A stretch of 51,852 bases of DNA. It comes from Bacteroidota bacterium (GTDB lineage: Bacteria > Bacteroidota > Bacteroidia > Sphingobacteriales > Sphingobacteriaceae). The notes under the pieces were generated by a model. That model was not told the origin of the DNA. It worked only from the letters and a program-made list of their open reading frames with translations, and did no database searches. Where the stretch lies: NCBI GenBank assembly GCA_013288485.1, contig JABDBW010000007.1, positions 1 to 51,852 on the forward strand. Direction: 5' to 3'. This document shows, in pieces, positions 41,001 through 50,837 of this stretch. A program made the position numbers and the translations under genes. Every line of letters starts with the position of its first letter. Within the stretch, counting starts at the first letter, position 1.

Positions 41001-41285
41001 ATGGATACGTTAAAGAAGTTTGGATTGATGGAAAAGATTGTCCATGAATTAGAAGACCTGAAAAACAGCCAGCAGGCTATTATTCAAAAATTAGCTAAAA
41101 TTGAGGTTGACAATATGGACCTGGGCGATAAGAAACTGGAAAAAGACCTGCCCGATATGCACCAGCGTGTATCAGACAACCTGGATACGATTGCCGGGTT
41201 ACTGGAAGATTTTGCCGCTAAGACAGATAGCTTCAGCGATAAAAACAATATTACCGCTTTGAAGGAGCAGGAAGCATTGAAATAA
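41001..41285 (+). CDS. Small helical protein, tandem paralogue 2
   Basis: The 94-residue protein matches the one at 40557 along its length: GLMEKIVHELEDLKNSQQAI and LPDMHQRVSDNLDTIAGLLEDF. The C-terminal tail differs (KNNITALKEQEALK). No family recognised. Spacers before the two genes are unlike, so each may be regulated on its own; this one is followed by a clear GAAA-loop terminator at 41295. Confidence 0.6.
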   Translation: MDTLKKFGLMEKIVHELEDLKNSQQAIIQKLAKIEVDNMDLGDKKLEKDLPDMHQRVSDNLDTIAGLLEDFAAKTDSFSDKNNITALKEQEALK

Positions 41286-41294
41286 TTAATAAGC

Positions 41295-41316
41295 AAAGGG
41301 CCCGAAAGGGCCTTTT
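41295..41316 (+). terminator. Rho-independent terminator with GAAA tetraloop
   Basis: A 9-bp stem (AAAGGGCCC with GGGCCTTTT, one G:T pair) closed by C-GAAA-G, followed by T-rich sequence. Ten nt after the stop of the small helical protein. Confidence 0.85.
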
Positions 41317-41384
41317 GTGTTATGCAGATTTTAATATTATTTTTACGGTTATAACGCTGATTGTTAATTAAAAACAAGAGGATA

Positions 41385-42092
41385 ATGACGGTAAATGAAA
41401 TAATGGCCGAACTGCAGGTAATGGGCAGCGAAAGCATCAAAAAAATATTGTTGAAGCACGGTGTTAAAGAACCTTTTTTCGGAGTAAAAGTAGAGCAATT
41501 AAAAACCATCCAAAAAAAGGTAAAAACCAATTACCAGCTTGCAAAGGACTTATATGCTACAGGTAACGCCGATGCGCAATACCTGGCCGGCTTAATTGCC
41601 GATGATGCAAAAATGACCAAAGCTGATCTGCGCGCATGGGCCGGGCAAGCCTTGTCTGATAATATTAGCGGCAATACGGTGCCTTGGGTAGCTGCCGAAA
41701 GCAATTATGGTTATGAAATGGGAATGGAATGGATAGCGAACGACCAGGAATATATTGCTGTGGCGGGGTGGGCAACAATAAGCGCTCTTGTTTCGCTAAA
41801 GCCTGATGACGAACTGGATTTTGCCGCTTTAACAGCACTATTGGATAAGGTAGAAAAAACTATCCATACCTCCCCTAACCGCGTGCGCGGCGCCATGAAT
41901 AATTTTATCATTTCGGTGGGAAGTTATGTTGCGCCGTTGAGCGAAAAAGCTATCGCTGTTGCAAAGGCTATAGGCCCGGTAACCGTAATAAGAGAAGGCA
42001 CAGCCTGCAAAACCCCGGCGGCCGTTGAGTATATTGAAAAAGCAAAAAGCAGAGGATCGTTGGGGAAGAAGAAGAAAACGGTAAAGTGTTAA
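41385..42092 (+). CDS. AlkD-like DNA alkylation repair protein (HEAT-like)
   Basis: The 235-residue protein belongs to the DNA alkylation repair (PF08713-type) family: KILLKHGVKEPFFGVKVEQLKTI at the start, then DADLRAWAGQALSDNISG-like block and helical repeats. AlkD excises alkylated bases without base flipping. A Trp in WAGQ and WVAAES corresponds to lesion-contacting aromatic positions. Start chosen as ATG 41385 behind AGAGGA; the frame extends to a TTG at 41361. It is convergent with hscA. Activity on alkylated bases is inferred from family. Confidence 0.82.
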   Translation: MTVNEIMAELQVMGSESIKKILLKHGVKEPFFGVKVEQLKTIQKKVKTNYQLAKDLYATGNADAQYLAGLIADDAKMTKADLRAWAGQALSDNISGNTVPWVAAESNYGYEMGMEWIANDQEYIAVAGWATISALVSLKPDDELDFAALTALLDKVEKTIHTSPNRVRGAMNNFIISVGSYVAPLSEKAIAVAKAIGPVTVIREGTACKTPAAVEYIEKAKSRGSLGKKKKTVKC

Positions 42093-42126
42093 AAGCCTTT
42101 TACCCTTTGCCTTTCAACCTTTCACC

Positions 42127-43983
42127 TTACTCTATACTTTTCCCCTTCATAGCATGGCTAATGGCGTGGTCCATTAAGCGCTCGGCAAATGGGCGGGTAA
42201 ACTCATTTACCTCATCTATTTTTTTCAATATCGCGTCCTTTTCTCCATTGGCAAGGGTGGCTTTTAACGATTCGATGTAGTTATTGGTCGCGGCTAATTC
42301 GTCAGGCGAAAGATGGCTGCCGTTCTTTTGTACAAAACGCTCAACAGTATATACCATTTGCTCGCCTTCGGTGCGGGCCTCTATCAGCATACGCTGGTTT
42401 ACGTCGTCTTTGGCGTGTGTTATGCTGTCCATCAGCATTTGCTCTACCTGGTCGTCGGTAATGCCGTAGGTTGGCTTAACTTCCACTTCCTGTTTCACAC
42501 CCGAGCGCAGCTCGACCGCCTGTATTTTTAATATACCATCGGCGTTCAGCAAAAAGTTAATATCCACTTTAGGAAAGCCCGCGGGCATTGACGGAATGCC
42601 TTTCAGTTCAAACTCTGCCAGTTTGCGGTTTTCTTTTATCAGGTCGCGTTCGCCCTGGTACACGGCAATTTTCATATTAACCTGTCCGTCTTTGGAGGTG
42701 GTATATTGCCTGCCCGCTTTGGTTGGTATTTTCGAATTACGCGGAATAATAACGTCCATCAAGCCGCCCATTGTTTCAATGCCTAAAGAAAGGGGGGTAA
42801 CGTCAAGCAGCAAAATATCTTTACGGTTGCCGGCCAAAATATCAGCCTGTATGGCGGCTCCTAAGGCCACTACTTCATCCGGGTTAACCTCATCATGAAC
42901 CGGGCGCTTAAAGAAATCGGCTACCATTTTTTTAACCAACGCCGTGCGGGTTGAACCGCCAACCATTACCACCTCATCAATTTGATCAATGGTAAGCTTA
43001 GCATCCTTTAAAGCATTTTCACAGGCCGTTATAGTTTGCTGTACTTTGGGTAGAATTAATTGTTCGAAGGTACTGCGGTCAAGCGTGCACCACACATCAC
43101 CTATTTTTTCGTTAACCAAACTTTGGTGGGCGAATGCTTTTTTAGCTTCTTCGGCTTTCAGGCGGAGTTGCTGCGCCAGTTCGTTGTTGGCTATAATATC
43201 CGCTTTGTTTAGCCGATTTTGCTCTATCCAATAATCCACAATGGCACGGTCGAAATCATCGCCGCCCAAAAAAGTATCGCCGTTGGTTGAAAGCACTTCG
43301 AAAATGCCATTCTGTATTTGCAAAATAGATACATCAAACGTGCCGCCGCCCAGGTCGTAAACGGCTATGGTCTTTGTTTCTTCCGGGTTTAAACCAATCC
43401 CGTAAGCCAGGCTCGCGGCCGTAGGTTCGTTCACAATACGCAAAACATCCAGCCCGGCCAGTTTACCCGCATCGCGCGTTGCCTGCCGCTGCGAATCATT
43501 AAAATAGGCCGGAACGGTGATAACCGCCCGGTTTACCGGGGTTTTTAGGGCATGTTCGGCACGGGCCTTTAGTTCTTTTAATATCAGTCCCGATAATTCG
43601 ATGGGGGTATAAAATTTACCGCCGACGTTTATTTTTACCAAGCTTTCGCTGTCGTCGTCAATAACTTTGTAGGAGAAGAAGTCTTTGTAATTTTCAATGT
43701 CTTTATACGAACGGCCCAATAACCGTTTAACCGAGAATATGGTGTTTTGCGGATCGGTTATTAAATAGTTCTTTGCTTCATTGCCAACCGTAACCTCGCC
43801 TGTTTGGCCAAAATGCACAATGGATGGTACCAAAACCCCCTTGCCGGTATCGTTTATTACCTGCGGGTTTTTATCAGGATTTATAAAGGCCACCAGCGAA
43901 TTGGTAGTGCCGAGGTCGATCCCTACGATGAGTTCTTCTTTTTGTATGGAACCTGTTGCCAGGTTGATAGAAACTTTAGCCAT
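42127..43983 (-). CDS. hscA: Fe-S assembly Hsp70 chaperone HscA
   Basis: The 618-residue Hsp70 has [14 protein letters not shown] (ATPase phosphate loop 1), [39 protein letters not shown] and [13 protein letters not shown], then a substrate domain with [14 protein letters not shown]. Divergence from DnaK, the N-terminal [15 protein letters not shown] and length mark it as HscA, which assists transfer of Fe-S clusters from IscU. isc genes are not adjacent; only a cysteine desulfurase remnant lies at the other end of the window. Its -7 box is at 44004-44011. Confidence 0.9.
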   Translation of the reverse strand: MAKVSINLATGSIQKEELIVGIDLGTTNSLVAFINPDKNPQVINDTGKGVLVPSIVHFGQTGEVTVGNEAKNYLITDPQNTIFSVKRLLGRSYKDIENYKDFFSYKVIDDDSESLVKINVGGKFYTPIELSGLILKELKARAEHALKTPVNRAVITVPAYFNDSQRQATRDAGKLAGLDVLRIVNEPTAASLAYGIGLNPEETKTIAVYDLGGGTFDVSILQIQNGIFEVLSTNGDTFLGGDDFDRAIVDYWIEQNRLNKADIIANNELAQQLRLKAEEAKKAFAHQSLVNEKIGDVWCTLDRSTFEQLILPKVQQTITACENALKDAKLTIDQIDEVVMVGGSTRTALVKKMVADFFKRPVHDEVNPDEVVALGAAIQADILAGNRKDILLLDVTPLSLGIETMGGLMDVIIPRNSKIPTKAGRQYTTSKDGQVNMKIAVYQGERDLIKENRKLAEFELKGIPSMPAGFPKVDINFLLNADGILKIQAVELRSGVKQEVEVKPTYGITDDQVEQMLMDSITHAKDDVNQRMLIEARTEGEQMVYTVERFVQKNGSHLSPDELAATNNYIESLKATLANGEKDAILKKIDEVNEFTRPFAERLMDHAISHAMKGKSIE

Positions 43984-44003
43984 TGTATATTGTTAACAAA
44001 CGG

Positions 44004-44011
44004 CAAATGTA
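44004..44011 (-). promoter_or_regulatory. -7 promoter box TACATTTG for hscA
   Basis: Exact match on the minus strand, 20 nt before the hscA start. Leader about 15 nt. Confidence 0.6.
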
Positions 44012-44086
44012 GGTAGTTTTAGGCGATGGTATGTCATGTTATTGTGAATTGAGTTATTTGGTTGTTTATTTGCAAATTGCACGTTA

Positions 44087-46939
44087 ATGTTAAAGTTCCA
44101 GGTGAAATACCCACATATATTGCTGCTTGTAACCGCATTTACAATTTCTGCAAAAGCCCAGCAATTTGGCGGCAATCCGCCATCTATTAAATGGAAACAG
44201 GTAAACACCCCGGTTGCCAAAGTGATATTCCCGGCAGGGCTGGATTCGGCGGGGTTGCGGGTGGCCGGCATTGTTCAGCGAATGAACGGGGCCATTCAGC
44301 CTACTATCGGCTATAAACAAAGGCAGGTAAGCATCCTGCTGCAAAATCAAACTACTATTGCCAATGCTTACGTGGGGCTGGCACCTTTCCGTAGCGAGTT
44401 TTATTTAACACCCGATCAAAACAGTTTTGAAATAGGCAGCCTGCCGTGGACGGACCAACTGGCTATACACGAATTCAGGCATGTGCAGCAGTATAATAAT
44501 TTTAATGTTGGCCTTTCTCATACATTGAAAGTGCTGTTTGGCGAAGGCGGGCAGGCCGTAGGTAATGATATAACCATACCCAACTGGTTTTTTGAGGGCG
44601 ATGCTGTTTTTAACGAAACCCATATAAGCGAACAGGGCAGGGGCCGCCTGCCTTATTTTTTTAATGGGTACCGAGCCTTGTGGGATGCCGGAAAAGATTA
44701 TAGCTGGATGAAGCTGCGCAACGGCTCGTACCTTGATTATACACCCGACTGGTATCCTTTAGGCTATATGGAAGTGGCCTACGGCCGCGAAAAATACGGT
44801 GATGATTTCTGGAAAAAAGTAACCCATGACGCGGCGGCATTTAACGGTTTATTTTATCCGCTGCAAAAGGCCATTAAAAAATATTCGGGTAAAAGTTTTA
44901 CGCAGTTCAGGAACGATGGCTTGAATTATTTTAAGCAGCAATATAGTGCAGACAGCTCCCTAAATCATTCACTCCTTCACTCATCCACTCAATCATTCAT
45001 TAACAAAAAGCAACACTTTATTGCCAGCCGGGAATACCCCGCTTATGTAAATGACAATACTATAATTTACATGAAAAGCACCTATGATGATTTACCGCAG
45101 TTTGTAATAAACACAGCGGGGAAAGAAAAGAAGATTAATGTAAGATCGGTATCCATAGATAATTATTTCGACTATCGTAACGGCAAAATTATTTATGCCG
45201 CCTATCGCCCTGATCTGCGGTGGACCTACCGCGATTATAGCGAGTTGCAGGTTTTGGATATAAATACAGGCAAGGAAAAACGGTTAACAAAAAACACCAA
45301 ATATTTTTCACCTGCTTTTAGTAATGATGGCAACAGCATAGTTGCTGTGCAGGTTAGCCCTTCAGGTAAAAACGAATTACATTTATTAAATGCGGCAACC
45401 GGCAAACTCATTTCCATAGTGCCTAATAAAGATCGCCTGTTTTTTACTTACCCTAAATTTTATAGGGATGGCAAACTGGTAGCGGCTGTGCGAAATGCAC
45501 AGGGTAAAATGTCGTTAGCAATAATTGATAGTAAAACAGGCAGCGCTAAATATTTATTGCCGTTTTCTTATCAGCCTATTGCTTTTCCGGTTGTGCGGGG
45601 AGATACCATTTATTTTTCGGCAACATCCGGTATTAATGACCGTTTATTCGCGATAGTTGTAACTACGGATAAATTATTTGCGCTAAAACAATCGCCGGGA
45701 ACTGTAAGTAAATATGAACCTGCTGTTACTTCCCACAAAATGGCCTGGGTTGAGTTTACTGCGTTTGGTTATAAATTGCAACAGGCAGATAATAACGCGG
45801 ACAACTGGACAGCTTTGCCGGATCATAATATCCCGGGCGGCTTGCCTGATTTTAAAATATCAGCTTTAAAACGGGATTCATCAACCGACCTGCTGGCAAC
45901 AATTACTACTAAACCTTTACCGGTTGCCGGGTATAATAAGGCCCACCATTTATTTAACTTTCATAGTTTAATACCCAACTTTAACGACCCGAATTATACC
46001 CTTTCGCTGGAAGGGGAGAATGTGCTTAACACCTTTCAATCACAGCTATCATTTAATTATAACCGGAACGAAGGCTATAAACAATTTGGCTTCGACGCGA
46101 TATACGGGGCGCTGTTCCCGTTTATTTCAGGTGGCGCTGATTATACTTTGGAGCGGCGCGGTTACTATAAGGGCAGCAATATATACTGGAATGAAAGCGA
46201 TGTACATACCGGGCTGGAGCTGCCTTTAAATTTTAGCAGTGGCAAACAACTCACCGGCTTAAGTATTGGCAGCGATATTTATTACAAACGCAGCACGTTT
46301 CAACAGCCTTACCGAAACTTATTTAGTGATCAAAACTACACGTATCTCAATAATTATATAACCTTCACTAACCATATACAGCAGGCAAGGAAGAATATTT
46401 ATCCGCGGTTAGGGGAGGCCATAACCTTAAATTATAAAACAGCGGTAACGGGAACAAATGCTAACCAGTTCCTGGCTTCGGGCACATTTTATTTACCGGG
46501 GTTATTTATTAACCATAATTTGGTTGTTAATGCCGCGCACCAGCAAAAGGGGGCGGATAATGTGATCGATTTTTCAAATGACTTTCCTTTTTCGCGGGGG
46601 TACACGGCCGAGAATTTGCATAACATGAACAAAATAGGGGTTAACTATCATTTCCCCATAGCCTACCCGGATGCCGGGGTAGCTAATACCATTTATTTTT
46701 TGAGGATAAGGGGCAATGTATTTTACGACTATACCCACGCCACCGATTTTTACACCAACGGAACCATATTTAGAGGAGACTTCCGCTCAACAGGCGGCGA
46801 GGTGTTTTTTGATACCAAATGGTTTAACCAGCAGTCGTTAACGTTTGGTATCAGGTACAGTTATTTGCTGGATAATGATATTTTTGGCGGCAGCGGGCGT
46901 AACCGTATTGAGTTGGTTTTGCCGGTTAACTTTTTTTAA
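44087..46939 (+). CDS. Outer-membrane protein: zinc-peptidase motif, beta-propeller, C-terminal barrel
   Basis: The 950-residue protein has a signal peptide (to about residue 24, AKAQ). Residues 30-290 hold LAIHEFRHVQQYNN, an HExxH zinc motif (His128, His132), with Glu170 in NWFFEGDAVFNE as likely third ligand, as in gluzincins. Residues about 310-590 have TolB/WD-like repeats (FSPAFSNDGNSIVAV, VLDINTGKEKRL). From about 620 to the end amphipathic strands form an outer-membrane barrel closing in NRIELVLPVNFF with C-terminal Phe. The combination is unusual. A simple-sequence run at codons 291-307 looks like intergenic repeat read in frame. Function unknown. Confidence 0.78.
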   Translation: MLKFQVKYPHILLLVTAFTISAKAQQFGGNPPSIKWKQVNTPVAKVIFPAGLDSAGLRVAGIVQRMNGAIQPTIGYKQRQVSILLQNQTTIANAYVGLAPFRSEFYLTPDQNSFEIGSLPWTDQLAIHEFRHVQQYNNFNVGLSHTLKVLFGEGGQAVGNDITIPNWFFEGDAVFNETHISEQGRGRLPYFFNGYRALWDAGKDYSWMKLRNGSYLDYTPDWYPLGYMEVAYGREKYGDDFWKKVTHDAAAFNGLFYPLQKAIKKYSGKSFTQFRNDGLNYFKQQYSADSSLNHSLLHSSTQSFINKKQHFIASREYPAYVNDNTIIYMKSTYDDLPQFVINTAGKEKKINVRSVSIDNYFDYRNGKIIYAAYRPDLRWTYRDYSELQVLDINTGKEKRLTKNTKYFSPAFSNDGNSIVAVQVSPSGKNELHLLNAATGKLISIVPNKDRLFFTYPKFYRDGKLVAAVRNAQGKMSLAIIDSKTGSAKYLLPFSYQPIAFPVVRGDTIYFSATSGINDRLFAIVVTTDKLFALKQSPGTVSKYEPAVTSHKMAWVEFTAFGYKLQQADNNADNWTALPDHNIPGGLPDFKISALKRDSSTDLLATITTKPLPVAGYNKAHHLFNFHSLIPNFNDPNYTLSLEGENVLNTFQSQLSFNYNRNEGYKQFGFDAIYGALFPFISGGADYTLERRGYYKGSNIYWNESDVHTGLELPLNFSSGKQLTGLSIGSDIYYKRSTFQQPYRNLFSDQNYTYLNNYITFTNHIQQARKNIYPRLGEAITLNYKTAVTGTNANQFLASGTFYLPGLFINHNLVVNAAHQQKGADNVIDFSNDFPFSRGYTAENLHNMNKIGVNYHFPIAYPDAGVANTIYFLRIRGNVFYDYTHATDFYTNGTIFRGDFRSTGGEVFFDTKWFNQQSLTFGIRYSYLLDNDIFGGSGRNRIELVLPVNFF

Positions 46940-46980
46940 TGAGTGAATGAGTGAGTTGTGAATGAGTGAATGTTGAATTA
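46937..46980. repeat. GAGTGAATGA-type simple repeat after the outer-membrane gene
   Basis: Repeated GAGTGAAT / GAGTGAG units directly after the stop codon. The reverse-complement type (CATTCACTC, CACTCATTC) occurs in frame inside the same gene at about 44960-45003. No terminator is obvious before cutC. Confidence 0.75.
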
Positions 46981-46991
46981 TGCACTCCTTG

Positions 46992-47738
46992 TTATTTTCC
47001 GTTCGCCTTTTTCAGGATATTTCTAACCCTTTCCACATTGGTGCGGTCAAAGGCATATTCATCACCATAGTTGCTGCCCATTACAATATGGTCATTAATA
47101 TATTGCATATCGCTTTTTACACGGGTTAACGCGGTTGAATGGATCTCTTTTACACCGGTAAACAAAATCAGGTGGGATACATTTATTTCGGTAATGCCGC
47201 TGCCGGCCACAATGGTTATCCTTCCGGCGGCTTTTTTAACCAGGTCATTAATAGTGCGCGCGCCCTCTATAGCCGTACTTCTTCCGCCCGAAGTTAAAAT
47301 ACGGTCAAACCCTATCTCAATAATATCTTCCATAGCCTGGAACTGGTTGGCACACATATCAAATGCCCTGTGAAACGTAACGCCCAATCCGGCCTTTTTA
47401 GCTAATTGAACCAGTTGGGTACAACGTTCTTTGTCAACCGATCCATCTGCCTTCAATATGCCCGTTACAATACCATCGCAGCCTGCATCAATGCAATATT
47501 TTACATCGGCAAGCATGGTTTCAAATTCTATATCATTATATAAAAAATCGCTGTCGCGGGGCCGTATCAGTACATAAAGTTGAATGTTGAGCAGCTTCCT
47601 GGCAATAGTTATTTGCCCGGGCGATGGGGTTGTTCCCCCCGCTTGCAAATTACCGCATAGTTCAACGCGTATAGCGCCCCCTTCCTGCGCCGCTAAGGCC
47701 GAATTAACTGAATTGGCACAAACCTCGAGCGAGATCAT
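46992..47738 (-). CDS. cutC: Copper homeostasis protein CutC
   Basis: The 248-residue TIM-barrel-like protein has SLEVCANSVNSALAAQEGGAIRVELCGNL at the start, YVLIRPRDSDFLYNDIEFETM, VTFHRAFDMC, DRILTSGGRSTAIEG and IVAGSGI, as in CutC. The family was linked to copper tolerance, but its enzymatic role is unclear. Monocistronic, converging with the outer-membrane protein. No copper transporter lies nearby, so the copper role rests on the name. Confidence 0.92.
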   Translation of the reverse strand: MISLEVCANSVNSALAAQEGGAIRVELCGNLQAGGTTPSPGQITIARKLLNIQLYVLIRPRDSDFLYNDIEFETMLADVKYCIDAGCDGIVTGILKADGSVDKERCTQLVQLAKKAGLGVTFHRAFDMCANQFQAMEDIIEIGFDRILTSGGRSTAIEGARTINDLVKKAAGRITIVAGSGITEINVSHLILFTGVKEIHSTALTRVKSDMQYINDHIVMGSNYGDEYAFDRTNVERVRNILKKANGK

Positions 47739-47808
47739 AATAAATTAATCAGGGTTAATTGAATTAAGTAAATATAAATTTTAAAACAATGTTTACAATA
47801 AGTTTATA

Positions 47809-48807
47809 TTAATAAAAGCTTTCACTTTTATTAACAAGGTCGTGGCTTTTCTTATCGCAAACCGCATACGTAAAATCTTTTTGAATAGCGTACGCCCCAT
47901 ATTCGCCATTTTTATTTATCGCTAAAAAGCCAACCTGTATTTGTTTGGCTGTTTCGGGCTTCTTTTTAATAATGCGCCTTACCGCTTCCTTACAGGCATC
48001 GCGCGGAGAGTAGCCCTGCCGCATTAACTCAACCACCAAAAAACTACCCACATTGCGTATAACTTCTTCGCCAACGCCGGTTGATGTTGCACCACCAACC
48101 TCGTTATCAACATAAAGCCCCGCCCCGATGATGGGGCTGTCGCCAACACGGCCGCGCAGTTTAAAGGCCATGCCGCTGGTAGTGCAGGCGCCCGATATAT
48201 TTCCTTTCGCGTCAATAGCCAGCATACCAATGGTATCATGATTGTATTTGCCGCCGGGCAGATTTTCAATATTTATTACGGGTTTATATTTAGCGGTCTT
48301 CAACCATTCTTGCCAGGCTTTTTTTGATTCGGGGGTTAACAGGTCCTCTTTTTTAAATCCCTGCTCCAACGCGAATTGTAAAGCGCCATCGCCAACCAGC
48401 ATAACATGCGGCGTTTTTTCCATCACCAGTCTTGCTACCGATATTGGATGGGCGATATTTTCTAAAGCGGCAACCGAACCGCAATTGCCCAACTCATCCA
48501 TTATACAGGCATCCAGCGTTACATGGCCGTCACGGTCGGGATAGCCCGCTCTGCCAACACTATGATTATGCAGGTCGGCCTCGGGTATTTTAACACCTGC
48601 CTCAACAGCGTCGAGCGAACGGCCCCCTTGTTCGAGCGTTTTCCATGCTTCTTTATTGGCTGCCACGCCAAAATCCCAGGTAGAAATTACAATAGGGTAA
48701 TTGGTCGGCTGAATTTTTAACGCTGATTTTGCAATAGCCGAAGCAGACAGCGCGGTTAATGAAGCGCTAAGTGACGAGATCTTTATAAACTTTCGGCGGT
48801 TGTACAT
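47809..48807 (-). CDS. Glycosylasparaginase (N4-(beta-N-acetylglucosaminyl)-L-asparaginase), Tat-type signal
   Basis: The 332-residue Ntn-hydrolase has MYNRRKFIKISSLSAS, a twin-arginine-type signal, so export in folded state is likely. KYNHDTIGMLAID contains the self-cleavage site Asp191-Thr192; Thr192 becomes the nucleophile. The beta-chain follows with NISGACTTSGMAFK and GRVGDSPIIGAGLYVDN. It removes N-linked GlcNAc-Asn from glycopeptides. This suits scavenging of host or plant glycoproteins. Not in a glycan locus here. Confidence 0.92.
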   Translation of the reverse strand: MYNRRKFIKISSLSASLTALSASAIAKSALKIQPTNYPIVISTWDFGVAANKEAWKTLEQGGRSLDAVEAGVKIPEADLHNHSVGRAGYPDRDGHVTLDACIMDELGNCGSVAALENIAHPISVARLVMEKTPHVMLVGDGALQFALEQGFKKEDLLTPESKKAWQEWLKTAKYKPVINIENLPGGKYNHDTIGMLAIDAKGNISGACTTSGMAFKLRGRVGDSPIIGAGLYVDNEVGGATSTGVGEEVIRNVGSFLVVELMRQGYSPRDACKEAVRRIIKKKPETAKQIQVGFLAINKNGEYGAYAIQKDFTYAVCDKKSHDLVNKSESFY

Positions 48808-48880
48808 TATGCAATATAAAAAAATACTCTCATATCCATTTTTTATGTATTTATATAATTACAATAAAACAGCTGGTACG

Positions 48881-49294
48881 TTATTCAAAATCTTTACCAC
48901 AATTAAAACAATGCCAGGCTTTTCGGGGAAGGGGATAGGTTGCCAATAAAAACGATATTACCAAATGGAACCAATTTGTCTTTATATGGGTAGCTGCCCC
49001 GTATCGCACATTCGTCGAATTACAATACGGGCAAGTTGTTGCTGATTGATCTAATTTTTCATCAGTTAAGGCCAATTCTTCCGGTTGAGAAAGTATTTCC
49101 CTGCATTTTTCTAAGTCATGCTCAAATACTTTTATTTTAATGCCGCCCATAGCCTGGTTATATAATGGATTAGCGCCAATTATGTTATTATCGGCAATAA
49201 AACAGGGTATGCCATTCGCCTCCAGCCGGGCGCGAATAATTTCAGCGAGCATGGGGTCATAAAATGCTTCGAGCGTAACAATTTTGTCTTCCAT
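48881..49294 (-). CDS. DUF2007-type protein with C-terminal zinc ribbon
   Basis: The 137-residue protein starts with a DUF2007-like signal-transducing domain (VTLEAFYDPMLAEIIRARLE, GIKIKVFEHDLEKCREIL). The C-terminal part holds CPYC and CFNC pairs separated by a hydrophobic segment (FHLVISFLLATYPL), a zinc-ribbon-like arrangement interrupted by a possible membrane segment. Function is unknown. Divergent from the WYL regulator, with about 52 bp between. Confidence 0.75.
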   Translation of the reverse strand: MEDKIVTLEAFYDPMLAEIIRARLEANGIPCFIADNNIIGANPLYNQAMGGIKIKVFEHDLEKCREILSQPEELALTDEKLDQSATTCPYCNSTNVRYGAATHIKTNWFHLVISFLLATYPLPRKAWHCFNCGKDFE

Positions 49295-49346
49295 AAAAAG
49301 TAATTATGTTTACTAATATACTTTGTTTTATTTAATTTGGCTGTTC

Positions 49347-50306
49347 ATGAACCGCATCGACCGTATATCGGCTATTTTAATTCAGCTGCAATCGCGCAGG
49401 GTGGTAAAGGCGGCCGATATTGCCGAACGTTTTGCTATTAGTTTGCGCACCATTTACCGCGATATAAAAACGCTGGAAGAAGCAGGCATACCCTTAATAG
49501 GCGAGGCCGGTGTGGGCTATTCTATTATGGATGGTTACCGCCTGCCCCCCGTAATGTTCACCAAAGAAGAAGCCGCTGCCTTTTTAACCGCCGAAAAGTT
49601 TGTAGAGAAGTTAACGGACGCATCCACTACGGCACATTACAGGTCGGCTATGTATAAAGTGCGGGCGATATTGAAAACAACGGAAAAGGATATGCTGGAA
49701 GGCATGGATGGCCGTATTGAGGTTTTGCGCACCGTTAACCAGCCCGAGCTTGCAAGTAACGACCATATACAGACCATTCTGCACAGCATTGCGCAAAAAA
49801 AAGTTTTAGCCATTGGTTATTTTGCCCAGCATAGCCAGGAGCATACCAAAAGGTATGTTGAGCCTGTAGGGATTTTTTATCTTTCAGGATTTTGGCATTT
49901 GATAGCCTATTGCCGTTTACGGAAAGATTACCGTGATTTCAGGGTCGACCGGATAAAGAATCTTACGGTTACTGATGAGCATTATAACAGCGAACACCCA
50001 TCTTTAAAGGACTACATTGCCCAAACTACCAAAGAAAAAGAACTGGATGCTGTAGTTATAGTGGTTGATAAAAGCATTCATTATCACCTGGAAAGCCAAA
50101 AATATTACAGCGGGTTTATAGCTGAAAAGGAAATAGGCGATACTGTAGAAATGACCTTTTTAACCGGCTCATTAGAAGGTTTTGCCCGCTGGTATATGAT
50201 GTTTGGCGAACAGGCCGAAATTATAAGTCCTGATAGCCTGCGGGAACGTGTGAAGGAAATCACAGAAAAATTAATGCAACGAAATTTTAATTCCATAACC
50301 TACTGA
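49347..50306 (+). CDS. YafY-type HTH/WYL-domain transcriptional regulator
   Basis: The 319-residue protein has an HTH-11 domain at about 3-57 (RISAILIQLQSRRVVKAADIAERF, RTIYRDIKTLEEAGIPL) and a WYL domain at about 135-215 (KKVLAIGYFAQ, RYVEPVGIFYLSGFWHLIAYCRLRKDYRDFRVDRI), with a C-terminal extension. WYL domains sense nucleic acid ligands or cofactors in some families. The ATG at 49347 is chosen over an upstream TTG. The next gene, an SRPBCC protein, is 81 bp downstream, a common partner and probable target of YafY-type regulators. Confidence 0.9.
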   Translation: MNRIDRISAILIQLQSRRVVKAADIAERFAISLRTIYRDIKTLEEAGIPLIGEAGVGYSIMDGYRLPPVMFTKEEAAAFLTAEKFVEKLTDASTTAHYRSAMYKVRAILKTTEKDMLEGMDGRIEVLRTVNQPELASNDHIQTILHSIAQKKVLAIGYFAQHSQEHTKRYVEPVGIFYLSGFWHLIAYCRLRKDYRDFRVDRIKNLTVTDEHYNSEHPSLKDYIAQTTKEKELDAVVIVVDKSIHYHLESQKYYSGFIAEKEIGDTVEMTFLTGSLEGFARWYMMFGEQAEIISPDSLRERVKEITEKLMQRNFNSITY

Positions 50307-50387
50307 CATACTGTTGTCATTAACCCATTGTTTTTTTGCAAACAGATAATGTAATTACCTGTTGAACTAAATACTATTAAAAAAACT

Positions 50388-50825
50388 ATGGGAAACTTAA
50401 ATTCAAAAACATCCATCACCATAAATGCACCTGCAGATCAAGTATGGAAAGCATTAACCGATGCCGAAATTGTAAAACAATACTTTTTTGGCACCAATGT
50501 AAAAACCGACTGGAAAAAGGGGAGCCCCATAACCTGGAGCGGTGAATGGGAAGGCAAAACTTACGAAGATCATGGAACTATTTTGGATATTATCCCCGGC
50601 AAATATGTAAAATATAGCTACTGGAGCAGTATGGGCGGCACGGAAGACAAACCTGAAAATTACCAGAATGTTAGCTATGACCTGACAGAAAAGGATGGTG
50701 TAACCACCCTTGAAATAGGCCAGGAGAAAATTAAGGACGAGGCTGCTAAAGAACATTCGGAGCAAAACTGGCAGTATATTTTTGGCAAAATGAAGGAGAT
50801 GGTGGAGAGTGGGAAGGTGAAATAA
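50388..50825 (+). CDS. SRPBCC/AHSA1-domain protein
   Basis: The 145-residue protein has the START-like fold of the AHSA1 group: SITINAPADQVWKALTDAEIVKQYFFG, then ITWSGEWEGKTYEDHGTILDI, and LTEKDGVTTLEIGQEKI with a C-terminal helix IFGKMKEMVESGK. The hydrophobic cavity probably binds a small ligand. It sits 81 bp after the WYL regulator. It is common for these to form a pair. Ligand unknown. Confidence 0.88.
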   Translation: MGNLNSKTSITINAPADQVWKALTDAEIVKQYFFGTNVKTDWKKGSPITWSGEWEGKTYEDHGTILDIIPGKYVKYSYWSSMGGTEDKPENYQNVSYDLTEKDGVTTLEIGQEKIKDEAAKEHSEQNWQYIFGKMKEMVESGKVK

Positions 50826-50837
50826 TTATAGTGCGGA

